From Extibacter muris (GTDB lineage: Bacteria > Bacillota > Clostridia > Lachnospirales > Lachnospiraceae): 64,000 nt of DNA. The DNA is taken from NCBI RefSeq assembly GCF_004345005.1, contig NZ_SMMX01000009.1:1-64000 (forward strand), given 5' to 3'. The notes under the pieces were generated by a model. The model did not search any database and was not told the origin of the DNA. It saw nothing but the letters and a program-made list of their open reading frames with translations. Positions 1-9,122 of this stretch are shown one piece after another. The translations under genes were made by a program, and so were the position numbers. The first letter of the stretch is position 1. Each line of letters starts with the position of its first letter.

Positions 1-146
1 TCAGGAACCGTCAGACATGATAATTATTATGGATAACATCTGATGAAGGAAGAACGCCTTCTTCTGTTATCTATATAGAAACTTGTTAACCAAGCAGTCT
101 TATTGATTACATCATTATTATACTAGGTGGTGATAAGTTGTATTAA

Positions 147-1375
147 AGGACTAAACACCGCGATGCTGACGGACTTGTTGAAGATGAGACGTGGAACGAT
201 CTTGACATGCCGGAAGTGTTCCAGCGGGTGAATATGACAAATTCCTTTGCAGGTGAACAATATCTGTATGCGTCGCTTAGAATCCTGTCACAGGATGAGA
301 AAAGGTTCGCCAGATACGAGCGCAGGATGGCTTACTTTGAAGAAAAGCCGGAGGAGCGTGCTGATATCCAGTATGAACTTACAAGATTGGAAAGCGGCCG
401 AGCTATTATTACGTACCTGCGTTCTTCAACAATAGAGATGCGTTTGAGGTGTCTCACGTCTGGTGCTACAGGTTGATGCAGGGCGTGTTCCTAATCAGCC
501 TGCTGCTCTGCCTTATCTTTCGCACGAAGTGGATGTCTGCGGGTGCATTCCTTCTTGATTTTACCGTGTATAACAAGATTATCAGGGAGATTGGGGAGAA
601 GATGGATACCTTCATCTGGCTGTACGAGCTGGTCGGAGAGCTGGATATGCTCATATCCATCGCATCATTCCGAAAGAGCCTTCCGGCCTTCTGTCTACCG
701 GATTTTCATGAAGAACTGTCCATAGAGATGGAGGACATCTATCATCCGCTTATCGACAATCCTGTATACAACAGTGTCAGGCTGTACAAAAATACCATCA
801 TCACGGGCTCCAATGCATCAGGAAAGTCGACGTTTATCAAAGCGGCTGCAATTAACGAGATATTTGCCCAGACGATTCATACATGTACGGCCCGGAGATT
901 TGTGCTCCCTCCTACCTATATAAAGACATCCATGGCAGTGAGGGACAACCTGATGGAAGGGGAAAGCTACTATATACGTGAAATCAAGTCGCTGAGGAGG
1001 ACAGCTCTGAGTACGGATGGCAGGCTGCCCGTATTCTGCGCCATTGACGAGATACTACGTGGAACGAATACCATTGAACGGCTGGCCGCATCCGCATCGA
1101 TCCTTCAGTACCTGCAGGATAAGAACTGCATCGTCCTCGTGGCCACGCATGACCTGGAGCTTTTGGACATGCTCAAAGACAGCGGCTATGACAATTATTA
1201 CTTCAGTGAGCAGCCGGAGGCGTAAGATGTCATATTCGATTATAAGATTCACAGCGGAGCCAGCAGGCAGACGAATGCCATAAGGCTACTTGAGAGGATA
1301 AGATTTCCGGAGGATGTTATCGGACGTGCCAATTATTTTTATCAGCAGATAATTGTGACCAAATCACAGAAATGA
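147..1375 (+). pseudogene. MutS-family DNA mismatch-repair-like ATPase, degraded
   Basis: Remnant of a MutS-superfamily protein. Frame 3 from about 147 reads through a typical MutS-like lever/clamp segment (RDADGLVEDETWNDLDM). The reading then shifts near 390-400 to frame 2, where YYYVPAFFNNRDAF continues the protein. Frame 2 carries the ATPase: Walker A TGSNASGKSTF (about 815-847), Walker B with the MutS-type AIDEILRGTN (about 1041-1070) and THDLELL. An in-frame TAA at 1223-1225 interrupts it, but the same frame continues for 49 codons with plausible C-terminal sequence to a TGA at 1373-1375. One frameshift plus one internal stop and no clear start make this a pseudogene. Shorter MutS-like proteins of this type are membrane-associated in Firmicutes, consistent with the hydrophobic stretch LISLLLCLIF. 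Confidence 0.75.
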
Positions 1376-1445
1376 TTCTCAGATGGTGTATAATAAAGAC
1401 AACATCAAAACAAAATAAGATTAATGATAGAAAGGAAGTAATATT

Positions 1446-1757
1446 ATGGCAGCAATACATGTAACGAAGGACAATTTTAAACAAGAGGTTTTAGAAGCAG
1501 ATGTACCGGTACTGGTTGATTTCTGGGCTGAATGGTGCGGACCGTGCCAGATGGTACTGCCGATTGTCGAAGAGCTGGCTGGAGAAGTCAAGGACGCTAA
1601 AGTCTGCAAGGTCAATGTTGACGAACAGATGGAACTGGCGAAAGAATTCCGTGTCATGTCCATACCGACGCTTATGGTGTTCAAGGATGGACAGAAAGTC
1701 AAATCAGAAGTGGGAGCAAAGTCTAAAGAAGAACTCAAGGCGATGCTGGGAGTGTAG
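1446..1757 (+). CDS. trxA: Thioredoxin
   Basis: Small cytoplasmic dithiol-disulfide oxidoreductase of 103 residues, the usual thioredoxin length. The catalytic motif WCGPC is at residues 30-34 inside DFWAEWCGPCQ, and the cis-proline loop reads SIPTLMVF. It reduces protein disulfides and would be recycled by a thioredoxin reductase; a TrxB-like enzyme is encoded at the far end of this window (62613-63527). An AAGGAAG ribosome site precedes the ATG. A TATAAT lies at 1389-1394, but no convincing -35 is visible. The gene stands alone between the MutS relic and a terminator shared with the convergent glycerate kinase. Confidence 0.95.
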   Translation: MAAIHVTKDNFKQEVLEADVPVLVDFWAEWCGPCQMVLPIVEELAGEVKDAKVCKVNVDEQMELAKEFRVMSIPTLMVFKDGQKVKSEVGAKSKEELKAMLGV

Positions 1758-1766
1758 AAGAAGCTG

Positions 1767-1806
1767 AAACAGACCCCTGTAAAGACACAGTGGTCTGTTT
1801 TCTTTT
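1767..1806 (+). terminator. Rho-independent terminator of trxA
   Basis: Nine-bp perfect stem AAACAGACC / GGTCTGTTT (1767-1775 with 1792-1800) followed by TTCTTTTTC. The 5' arm is A-rich, so it may also serve the convergent gene ending at 1807. Confidence 0.85.
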
Positions 1807-2937
1807 TCAGCCCAGAAGCCGGAACACCTGCTCCACCGCAGCAGCCATATTTTCACGGGCGGTATCGGGCTTCATGGCCTCTTCAAGCGTTGTGACGCCC
1901 CGGATGACAGGGAAGAAGGCGTCGATGCCTGCTTCGTTGCAGGCCGATGCTCCTTTTGCCACGCTTCCGGCAAACGCGATTACTTTTATGCCATATGCTT
2001 TCGCTAGCCGGGCAACACCTGCCGGCGCTTTTCCCATCGCTGTCTGCGCATCCAGGCGGCCTTCCCCGGTGACGACGATATCGGTGCCGTCCAGCTCATC
2101 TCTCAGGCCGACTGCATCCAGGATCAGATCCACGCCCGGTGTAAGCACAGCCCCCAGGTAGCTGAGGAAAGCAAAGCCGAGCCCTCCTGCCGCTCCTGCC
2201 CCTTTGGCACCGGCGTGGCTGCTGCCGAGAGCTTCTGCCGTGACCGCTGCATAGTGGGCCATGTCCGTATCCAGCTGTTCCAGCAAGTCTTCCGTTACCC
2301 CTTTCTGTGGGCCATAGATATAAGTAGCGCCGTTTTTTCCGCAGAGCGGGTTCGTGACATCACATGCAACCTGAAAACGGCATCCGGTCAGCAGCGGGTT
2401 ACGACCGCCTGTATCGACGGACATTATCTTGCCCAGCGCCTGTCCCCCTTCGCCGGCATCCCGTCCATCCTTGTCCAGGAACCGGAAGCCGAGCGCTTTT
2501 AACATGCCGATGCCACCGTCGTTCGTGACGCTGCCGCCGATACCGATGATAAAGTTGCGGCAGCCGCGTGCCGCCGCGTCCTGGATCATCTCCCCGACCC
2601 CGTACGTACTGGCAATAAGAGGGTTCCTTTCTTCCGGAGGCACAAGCGTGATGCCGGCAGCGGCGGCCATCTCTATCACAGCCGTGGAAGAGGCGTCAAG
2701 ATACCCGTAGCAGGCCTGGACCGGCTGTCCCATAGGGCCGGTGACGGTGATGTCGATCTTACTTCCTCCCAGCCCTTCTATGAGGGCGTCGGTCGTCCCT
2801 TCCCCTCCGTCCGCCAGAGGCTTTATCGTGACAGAAGCGTCCGGTCTGGCGGCAAGTATGCCTGCTCTGGCCGCACGTCCCGCCTCCATGGAAGAGAGGC
2901 TCCCCTTGAATGAATCCACAGCAATTACAACCTTCAT
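1807..2937 (-). CDS. glxK: Glycerate kinase (GlxK/GarK family)
   Basis: 376-residue type I glycerate kinase, which phosphorylates D-glycerate (usually to 2-phosphoglycerate) with ATP. Diagnostic segments: N-terminal VVIAVDSFKGSLSS (3-16), PLADGGEGTTDAL (about 41-53), the glycine-rich GIGGSVTNDGGIGML (about 132-146), and VVTGEGRLDAQT in the C-terminal half. The start is supported by AAGGAG seven bases upstream. Same strand as the class-V PLP enzyme upstream (gap 54 bp), so the two may be cotranscribed. With the hydroxyacid dehydrogenase at 7227 they could form a route serine/hydroxypyruvate to glycerate to phosphoglycerate; that link is inference. Confidence 0.93.
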   Translation of the reverse strand: MKVVIAVDSFKGSLSSMEAGRAARAGILAARPDASVTIKPLADGGEGTTDALIEGLGGSKIDITVTGPMGQPVQACYGYLDASSTAVIEMAAAAGITLVPPEERNPLIASTYGVGEMIQDAAARGCRNFIIGIGGSVTNDGGIGMLKALGFRFLDKDGRDAGEGGQALGKIMSVDTGGRNPLLTGCRFQVACDVTNPLCGKNGATYIYGPQKGVTEDLLEQLDTDMAHYAAVTAEALGSSHAGAKGAGAAGGLGFAFLSYLGAVLTPGVDLILDAVGLRDELDGTDIVVTGEGRLDAQTAMGKAPAGVARLAKAYGIKVIAFAGSVAKGASACNEAGIDAFFPVIRGVTTLEEAMKPDTARENMAAAVEQVFRLLG

Positions 2938-2991
2938 AATCTGCGCTCCTTTTCTCGTTCTTGTTACCTAAAGGATATCATATATGTGCAC

Positions 2992-4281
2992 CTAGCGGGA
3001 AACGCTTTCTGCGATTTCTTTTGTTATGCTCAGGAATCTGTCGATATCTTCCGTACTGTTACAGTGCAGCGGAGAGACGCGGATAGCCCCTTCGATTCCG
3101 AGCGCTTCGACAATCCGTTTGGAGTACATGCTGCTGCTTAAGCGTTCAAATACGGTGACGCCGTGGTCCAGGTATCTCTGCACACATTCGGAATATTCAA
3201 TCCCCTTGATCCCCATGGCGATAATGAGGTCTTTACAGGTAAGATCTTCCATGTCTACATACACTTCTACACGGTCGATATGTCTTAATCCGGGCACCTC
3301 AGAGGTACCTTCCAGCATACGGAAGAGGAGGGCCCTTTCCTGAAGGTGGATACGGTTCATGCCTTCTATGTACAGTGACCGTCTGTCTGACGCGTCGGAA
3401 AACTGCTCTCCGATGGCGCATACATAGTCGATGACTGCCATCATCGCGGCAAAGTCAGCAGGTGCGGGGGTTCCAAGCGACCATACGTCCGCATCCTTAT
3501 GAATCAGCTTGTGGTGCGGCATCCGTGCCACGCGGTCGGATACGTAGGCATAGCCGCAGCCGCGGATTCCAAAGAACTTGTAAGGCGCGAAGTTCGCCAC
3601 ATCCACATCCCAGTCTTCTACATCGATCACTGCATGCGGCGCATGCTGTACAGCATCGCTTACGATGTAGATATCAGGATTGACCTCTTTGGCCCGCCGC
3701 GCGATTTCTTTGATATCCATAATATTGCCGGATATGTTGGAAGCGGCCATGATGCTGAGCAGGCAGGTATCCTTGTCGACGTATTTCATCACCTCATCCG
3801 GATCGATGCCGCCTGTCGTCTTATTCGCAGGGACGACGCGGAACTCCCGGCCCGTCTTGCCGCAGTAATATTCCACGGCATCATGTGCGGACGGGTGCTC
3901 AAGGGACGAAGTGACCGCGTTGGTCCCCCATTTTACATTCTCCATGATGGCGCCCACCGCCTGGTACATCGACTGGGAGGCCGACAGCTCGGTAAGAAGC
4001 GCGCCGCCGCTTGCCCCAAATACGACTTCGAGTATCTCTTTCGTTCCATTTTTTACATAGGCCTGCAGTTCGAGCCCTCTTCCGCGGACACGTTCCGGAC
4101 AGTCCGGAAACTGCTCCACGGCGCATTTTGCCTCCACGGCTTTTTTCAGCCTCAGGGATCCGCCGGAATTCTCAAAAAAGAGGCGGGGGCCATGCACCGG
4201 ATCTTCATCCGCATAATAAAATTGTTCTTTTAAACTCTTCTGATATTCGTCAGAAAATAAAATTCCATGTTCAGTATCCAT
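2992..4281 (-). CDS. Class-V aminotransferase / cysteine-desulfurase-like PLP enzyme
   Basis: 429-residue fold-type I PLP enzyme. Visible motifs: FFENSGGSLRL near the N-terminus (substrate/PLP entrance), VSDAVQHAPH (Asp209 as the PLP N1 partner, then His213) and the PLP lysine in NFAPYKFFGIRG (Lys235). The family includes cysteine desulfurases, selenocysteine lyases and isopenicillin-N-epimerase-like enzymes, and no single substrate can be chosen. No Fe-S scaffold gene is adjacent, which argues against a housekeeping NifS/IscS role. It is divergent from the LysR regulator (4435) and probably co-regulated with the 5-oxoproline/hydroxyacid operon. Start supported by AAGGAGGATGAATA-ATG. Confidence 0.85.
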   Translation of the reverse strand: MDTEHGILFSDEYQKSLKEQFYYADEDPVHGPRLFFENSGGSLRLKKAVEAKCAVEQFPDCPERVRGRGLELQAYVKNGTKEILEVVFGASGGALLTELSASQSMYQAVGAIMENVKWGTNAVTSSLEHPSAHDAVEYYCGKTGREFRVVPANKTTGGIDPDEVMKYVDKDTCLLSIMAASNISGNIMDIKEIARRAKEVNPDIYIVSDAVQHAPHAVIDVEDWDVDVANFAPYKFFGIRGCGYAYVSDRVARMPHHKLIHKDADVWSLGTPAPADFAAMMAVIDYVCAIGEQFSDASDRRSLYIEGMNRIHLQERALLFRMLEGTSEVPGLRHIDRVEVYVDMEDLTCKDLIIAMGIKGIEYSECVQRYLDHGVTVFERLSSSMYSKRIVEALGIEGAIRVSPLHCNSTEDIDRFLSITKEIAESVSR

Positions 4282-4434
4282 TATTCATCCTCCTTATCTG
4301 GACGTTATCTTTAACTTTAAATCCATCATAGCATGTAGGATAAAAATTGAGAAATGAATAATTTCATTGTATAATATTAATAAAATTTATATTTGGCACG
4401 TGCTGTAAACGAAATGGAATATAGGAGGGTAATC

Positions 4435-5346
4435 ATGAATCTGTCTGAAATTGAAACATTTTTGATGATTGTAAAGACAAAAAACATTACGAAGACGGCG
4501 GAAAACTTGTTTCTATCGCAGCCGACGGTGAGCCACAGGCTGAAATCGCTGGAGAACGAATTGGAAGTAAAGCTGATAGCGAGGAAGAAAGGCTACAAGC
4601 AGATTGAACTTACGACCCAGGGAGAAGAGTTTATACCTATCGCCGAGCGGTGGGTGTCGATCTGGCAGGAAATGCAGCGGTTAAAAGACAGCCAGGAGAA
4701 GCTGTACCTGACCATCGCCTGTACAGATACGCTGAACAGCGCCATATTATTCGACTTGTACAGAGATATGCTCGATGAAGAAGAGCAGATTATGAACCTG
4801 CACATTAAGACACATTATTCCTATGAAGTATATGGTCTTCTGGAACGCCACGATATCGATCTGGGATTCGTATACCATCATCTGCAGTTCAAGAATATCG
4901 TGGCAGAGCCTGTCCTGAAGGAAAAGATGTATCTTGTGCAGGCGGAAGAGACAGAGCTTAAGAAGCCGGTCATCCACACCGATGAGCTAGACCTGGAGCG
5001 GGAGATATTTGTAAGCTGGGAGGCCAATTACCAGATCTGGCATGACGAGTGGGTGTCCAAAGGGGAGCGTCCCCGTATCCAGGTAGATACGTTCGAGCTG
5101 TTGTTCCACCTGCTTGCCAAGGAGCAGATGTGGGCTATCGCCCCCATTTCTGTAGTAGACCGTATCCGCAGCCTGCGGCCGGTATACGTAAGCGAGATTG
5201 GCAACCAGATCCAGCCTCCGGAGAGGGTTACATATAAGATAAAGCACAAGTATCCCAATGAAGCGGCGCTGAAAGCAGTACAGGTATTTGAAGACAGGCT
5301 GGACAGATATCTGCAGGGCAGAGACTGGGGATATGTCGGACAATAA
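4435..5346 (+). CDS. LysR-family transcriptional regulator
   Basis: 303-residue LysR-type regulator: winged-helix DNA-binding domain at residues 1-60 (ITKTAENLFLSQPTVSHRLK) and a periplasmic-binding-protein-like effector domain behind it. An upstream in-frame ATG at 4393 exists, but the ATG at 4435 has AGGAGGG at the right spacing and matches the usual LysR N-terminus, so it is chosen. It lies between the divergent PLP enzyme/glycerate kinase pair and the downstream pxp operon on its own strand, the classic position for the pathway regulator. The effector is unknown; 5-oxoproline, glutamate or a hydroxyacid are candidates by context. Confidence 0.92.
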   Translation: MNLSEIETFLMIVKTKNITKTAENLFLSQPTVSHRLKSLENELEVKLIARKKGYKQIELTTQGEEFIPIAERWVSIWQEMQRLKDSQEKLYLTIACTDTLNSAILFDLYRDMLDEEEQIMNLHIKTHYSYEVYGLLERHDIDLGFVYHHLQFKNIVAEPVLKEKMYLVQAEETELKKPVIHTDELDLEREIFVSWEANYQIWHDEWVSKGERPRIQVDTFELLFHLLAKEQMWAIAPISVVDRIRSLRPVYVSEIGNQIQPPERVTYKIKHKYPNEAALKAVQVFEDRLDRYLQGRDWGYVGQ

Positions 5347-5488
5347 TAGAAAAAGTTAATATATTATAGTTAAATAATTTATTTTTTATAATAATAGCCA
5401 TGTGCTATACTGTAGCCAATCAATAAAAAAGAGCGAAAAAAGCCGGGTAAAATAGCAATTATTCACAAAATGGAGAGGAGAACGCCAG

Positions 5489-6217
5489 ATGGATGTAAAA
5501 ATTCTTATATCAGGTGATTCGGCTGTTTCCGTGCAGATGGGCAGTGAAATAAGCCTGGAAGTGAACCAGCTTGTGCGCATGCTTTTTCTGGACCTGAAGC
5601 GCAGCCCCGTTGAAGGGATTACGGAGATGGTACCTACATACGCTTCTCTGATGATACATTACAGGCCGGAGAAGATTACGTACAGCCATCTGAAAGAGGA
5701 AATAGAAAAACGGCTGGCTGGTATGGAGCAGATAGAAGAGGAACGGCATATCGTCAAAGAGATTCCGATCTGCTATGGAGGAGAGTTCGGGCCGGACCTT
5801 GAAGACTGCGCGGCGTACGAACATGTGTCTACACAGGAATTTATCCGGATGCATGCGGGACATGAGTATTATACGTATATGCTCGGGTTTGCTCCCGGAC
5901 ACGCATATATGGCGCGGTTTGAGGAGCCGTTCCACTTTAAAAGAAGGGAAGCCCCAAGGGTAAGGATTCCAGGACAGTCCATCGTAGTACAGCTGAACCT
6001 GTCCAACCTGATTCCGTTTGACCAGCCGTGCGGATGGAATATCGTAGGTGCCACGCCGCTGGCAATCTGCGATTACACGAAGGAGGATCCGTTTCTCGTA
6101 CATGCAGGGGAGTGGGTGAGATATGTGCCGGTAAGCCAGAGAGAATATGGGAAGATCAAAGAAGATGTCAGAAAAGGGACATATCGTCTGAAAACATATG
6201 AGAAGGCGGTGGAATAA
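5489..6217 (+). CDS. pxpB: 5-oxoprolinase subunit PxpB (KipI-like, allophanate hydrolase subunit 1 domain)
   Basis: 242 residues, the typical PxpB/KipI length. The conserved GFAPGHAYM is at residues 133-141, followed by RREAPRVRIPGQSI and the CGWNIVGATPL segment. With PxpC and PxpA it forms the prokaryotic ATP-dependent 5-oxoprolinase, which opens 5-oxo-L-proline to glutamate. First gene of the operon: GGAGAGG ribosome site, and its stop overlaps the pxpC start by one base (TAATG), so translation is coupled. A weak TATACT (5406-5411) lies in the AT-rich leader. Confidence 0.92.
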   Translation: MDVKILISGDSAVSVQMGSEISLEVNQLVRMLFLDLKRSPVEGITEMVPTYASLMIHYRPEKITYSHLKEEIEKRLAGMEQIEEERHIVKEIPICYGGEFGPDLEDCAAYEHVSTQEFIRMHAGHEYYTYMLGFAPGHAYMARFEEPFHFKRREAPRVRIPGQSIVVQLNLSNLIPFDQPCGWNIVGATPLAICDYTKEDPFLVHAGEWVRYVPVSQREYGKIKEDVRKGTYRLKTYEKAVE

Positions 6218-7173
6218 TGGGCATAAAAGTGGAGAATCCCGGGATACTGACCACGGTTCAGGATGAAGGGAGATTCGGCTACCAGCAGTTCGGCGTATCG
6301 CCGGCGGGGCCGATGGACACACAGTCATTTTATCTGGCCAATATCCTGGCAGGCAATAAGAGAAGCGAAGGCGTGCTGGAAATGACGTTTTCAGGTCCGA
6401 CGCTGAAGTTTGAGGAAGAAAATATAATTGCCATAACCGGAGCAGACATGTCCCCATGCTTGAACGGGGAGCCGGTGCCTATGTACCAGGCAGCAGCTGT
6501 GCGGGCAGGCGATACGCTTTCCTTCGGAATGGCCGGAGGCAGCGGCAGCAGAGGCTATCTGGCGTTTGCAGGCGGTCTGGATGTGCCGCTCGTGATGGGG
6601 AGCAAATCTACGCTCATGCGCAACGGTCTTGGAGGCGTTCACGGAAGGAAGCTGCAAAAAGGGGATGTAATAGGCTTTGTGAAACCGAGGACAGAACTGC
6701 CGAACATGTCAGCGCGGAAGCTGGAGCCGGAGATATTTCCAGAGAAGGAGCTGACGCTCCGTGTGGTGGCCGGTCCGCAGGATACGGACTTTACAGAGGA
6801 GGAGCTGAGACGGTTCTTCTGGTACGGTGCCCAGATTACGAACGAATCTGACCGGATGGGCTTCAGGCTGCAGAGAGAAGAGCCTCTTAAGCATATCGGC
6901 GATGGGAATATCATAACAGACGGAATCGCCTTCGGCTCTGTCCAGGTACCGTCCAACGGGCAGCCGATCATTATGATGGCAGACAGACAGAGCACCGGAG
7001 GCTACAGCAAGATAGGCACAGTCATTTCCGTGGACCTGCCAAAGCTGGCACAGAGCGTTCCAGGTTACAGGGTCCGGTTTGTCAGAATCGGCATAGAGCT
7101 GGCACAGGACCTGTACATCAGGCGCCTGCAGAAGCTGGATAACCTGGAAAGACATCTCGGACAGGGCGGTTAA
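6217..7173 (+). CDS. pxpC: 5-oxoprolinase subunit PxpC (biotin-dependent carboxyltransferase-like)
   Basis: 318 residues of the KipA/PxpC family, related to allophanate hydrolase subunit 2. Hallmarks: LTTVQDEGRFGYQQFGVSPA near residues 11-30, AITGADMSPCLNG, LAFAGGLDVPLVMGSKST, and the late GGYSKIGTVISVDLPKLAQ. It pairs with PxpB as the ATP-using half of 5-oxoprolinase. The start codon overlaps the pxpB stop codon (TAATG). pxpA is not immediately next: the hydroxyacid dehydrogenase gene is inserted between pxpC and pxpA, which is unusual. Confidence 0.92.
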   Translation: MGIKVENPGILTTVQDEGRFGYQQFGVSPAGPMDTQSFYLANILAGNKRSEGVLEMTFSGPTLKFEEENIIAITGADMSPCLNGEPVPMYQAAAVRAGDTLSFGMAGGSGSRGYLAFAGGLDVPLVMGSKSTLMRNGLGGVHGRKLQKGDVIGFVKPRTELPNMSARKLEPEIFPEKELTLRVVAGPQDTDFTEEELRRFFWYGAQITNESDRMGFRLQREEPLKHIGDGNIITDGIAFGSVQVPSNGQPIIMMADRQSTGGYSKIGTVISVDLPKLAQSVPGYRVRFVRIGIELAQDLYIRRLQKLDNLERHLGQGG

Positions 7174-7226
7174 GATAAGGGAATATGGCTTGCAGATAAA
7201 ATCATATAAAAATGGAGGAGACTGAT

Positions 7227-8186
7227 ATGAAGATCGTAGTATTGGATGGATACACGTTAAACCCTGGAGACATAAGCTGGAAGGGGCTGGAAGCCCTGGG
7301 AGACGTTACGGTACATGACCGTACCCGGGCAGAAGAAGTGGCAGAGAGGATTGGGGACGCACAGGTCGTATATACGAACAAGACTCCGATAACGAAAGAG
7401 ACGCTGGACCGATGCAGCGGCATTCGCTTTATCGGCGTGCTTGCCACCGGTTATAATATTGTAGACACGGTGGCGGCAAAGGAGAAGGGGATCGTGGTAT
7501 CTAACATCCCTACATATGGAACTGCGGCAGTATCCCAGTTCGCAATTGCCCTGCTTCTGGAATTATGCCATCACATAGGCGAACATTCCGACGCGGTTAA
7601 GAACGGAGAATGGACCGCTAACCCTGACTGGTGCTTCTGGAAATCTCCGCTCGTAGAGCTGGCCGGTAAGACGATGGGGATCATCGGGTTTGGGAGAATC
7701 GGACAGGACACAGGAAAGATTGCACAGGCGCTCGGAATGAAAGTCCTGGCATACGACGCATACCAGAATCCGGAGCTGGAAAGCAGCACGTGCCATTACG
7801 CAGATATGGACACGCTGCTTGCACAGTCAGACGTCATCTCCCTGCATTGTCCTCTGTTCCCGGATACAGAAGGGATTATCAACAAAGATACCATCGCCAG
7901 GATGAAGACGGGCGTTATGATCATCAATGATTCCAGAGGTCCGCTTATCGTGGAGGAGGATTTAAGGGACGCGCTTAACAGCGGCAAAGTGGCAGGCGCT
8001 GCGCTGGACGTAGTATCTACGGAGCCGATCCAGATGGATAATCCCCTCCTGGACGCCAAGAATGTAATACTTACGCCTCATATTGCCTGGGCGCCAAGAG
8101 AGTCACGTCAGAGACTTATGGATATCGCTGTTGAAAACCTGCAGTGCTTTGTGGACGGAACACCGCAGAATGTCGTGAACAAGTAA
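7227..8186 (+). CDS. D-2-hydroxyacid dehydrogenase (hydroxypyruvate/glycerate dehydrogenase-like)
   Basis: 319-residue NAD(P)-dependent D-isomer hydroxyacid dehydrogenase. The Rossmann motif GIIGFGRIGQ is at residues 151-160. The catalytic Arg is in NDSRGPLIVEED, with the Glu in the VVSTEPIQMDNPL region and the His in LTPHIAWAPRESR. The sequence style (NKTPITKETL, GVLATGYNIVD) is that of glycerate/hydroxypyruvate dehydrogenases. GGAGGAGACTGAT precedes ATG 7227; an in-frame ATG at 7212 overlaps the ribosome site and is rejected. It lies inside the 5-oxoprolinase operon (39 bp after pxpC to the upstream ATG, 45 bp before pxpA), so it is presumably co-expressed. Its actual keto-acid substrate is not determined. 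Confidence 0.88.
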   Translation: MKIVVLDGYTLNPGDISWKGLEALGDVTVHDRTRAEEVAERIGDAQVVYTNKTPITKETLDRCSGIRFIGVLATGYNIVDTVAAKEKGIVVSNIPTYGTAAVSQFAIALLLELCHHIGEHSDAVKNGEWTANPDWCFWKSPLVELAGKTMGIIGFGRIGQDTGKIAQALGMKVLAYDAYQNPELESSTCHYADMDTLLAQSDVISLHCPLFPDTEGIINKDTIARMKTGVMIINDSRGPLIVEEDLRDALNSGKVAGAALDVVSTEPIQMDNPLLDAKNVILTPHIAWAPRESRQRLMDIAVENLQCFVDGTPQNVVNK

Positions 8187-8231
8187 GACAGATAACGCAA
8201 GACGGCTAAGCAGAGGAAAGGAGCTAAGGAT

Positions 8232-8987
8232 ATGTACAGTGTAGATTTGAACAGCGATATGGGTGAAAGTTTTGGAGCATACAAGCTGGGCGAAGATGAA
8301 GAGATCATCCGTTACGTGACGACAGCCAACGTTGCCTGCGGCTGGCATGCGGGAGATCCGATGGTCATGGACCGAGTCGTACGCATGGCAAAAGAACGAG
8401 GCACAGCCGTTGGAGCCCACCCCGGATATCCGGATCTGATGGGGTTTGGCCGCAGGAAGATGGCATTATCCTTCCAGGAAGTAAAGAACTATGTAAAGTA
8501 CCAGATAGGCGCGCTGTCTGCCTTTACCCGGAGCTGCGGCATCGAACTAAAGCACGTGGCGCCTCACGGGGCGATGGGGAACCAGTGCCAGTACGATGAG
8601 GAAATCTCTACAGCCATCGTGGAAGCTGTGGCTGAATTTGACAAGGACCTGATAATCTACTACTGCGCGGGCGCCGTGCTTGGGAAGATTGCAGAGAGCA
8701 AGGGGCTGCGTACCGCGTCTGAAATCTTTGCCGACCGGGCATACATGGATGATCTGGCGCTCGTGCCGAGGAAGATGGAGGGATCCATGATTACGGATGA
8801 AGATTTGGCAATCAGGAGATGTGTTCGGATGATCAAGGAAGGGAAGGTAACCTCTGCCAGCGGGAAAGAACTCGATATAAGAGGAGATACGCTCTGCGTA
8901 CACGGAGACGGGCCGAAGGCTCTGACATTTGTCCGGAGAATACGGGAGGCATTTGCCGACGAGGGGATAGAGATTAAGCAGCTGTAG
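8232..8987 (+). CDS. pxpA: 5-oxoprolinase subunit PxpA (LamB/YcsF family)
   Basis: 251 residues, family length about 250. Signature segments: VDLNSDMGESFGAYKLG (4-20), TTANVACGWHAGDP (about 30-43), GAHPGYPDLMGFGRR (about 57-71), HVAPHGAMGNQ and RGDTLCVHGDGP near the C-terminus. PxpA is the metal-dependent subunit that completes 5-oxoprolinase with PxpB/PxpC. AAGGAG lies nine bases before the ATG. Confidence 0.93.
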   Translation: MYSVDLNSDMGESFGAYKLGEDEEIIRYVTTANVACGWHAGDPMVMDRVVRMAKERGTAVGAHPGYPDLMGFGRRKMALSFQEVKNYVKYQIGALSAFTRSCGIELKHVAPHGAMGNQCQYDEEISTAIVEAVAEFDKDLIIYYCAGAVLGKIAESKGLRTASEIFADRAYMDDLALVPRKMEGSMITDEDLAIRRCVRMIKEGKVTSASGKELDIRGDTLCVHGDGPKALTFVRRIREAFADEGIEIKQL

Positions 8988-9122
8988 GAGATTGTGCGGA
9001 TGTACCGGGATAAAATCAATGAATAGTTAGATGTGGGAGAATCAGCGTTGATTTGTACCGGTGCTTTTTTCGGCCTTTTTCTGGGATAAAACACGTGTAA
9101 ATGATGAAGGAGTGGAAGTAAA

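Noticed and set aside
3499-4233. 244-codon plus-strand open frame
   Set aside because: Antisense shadow of the class-V PLP enzyme gene; no ribosome site and unnatural composition.
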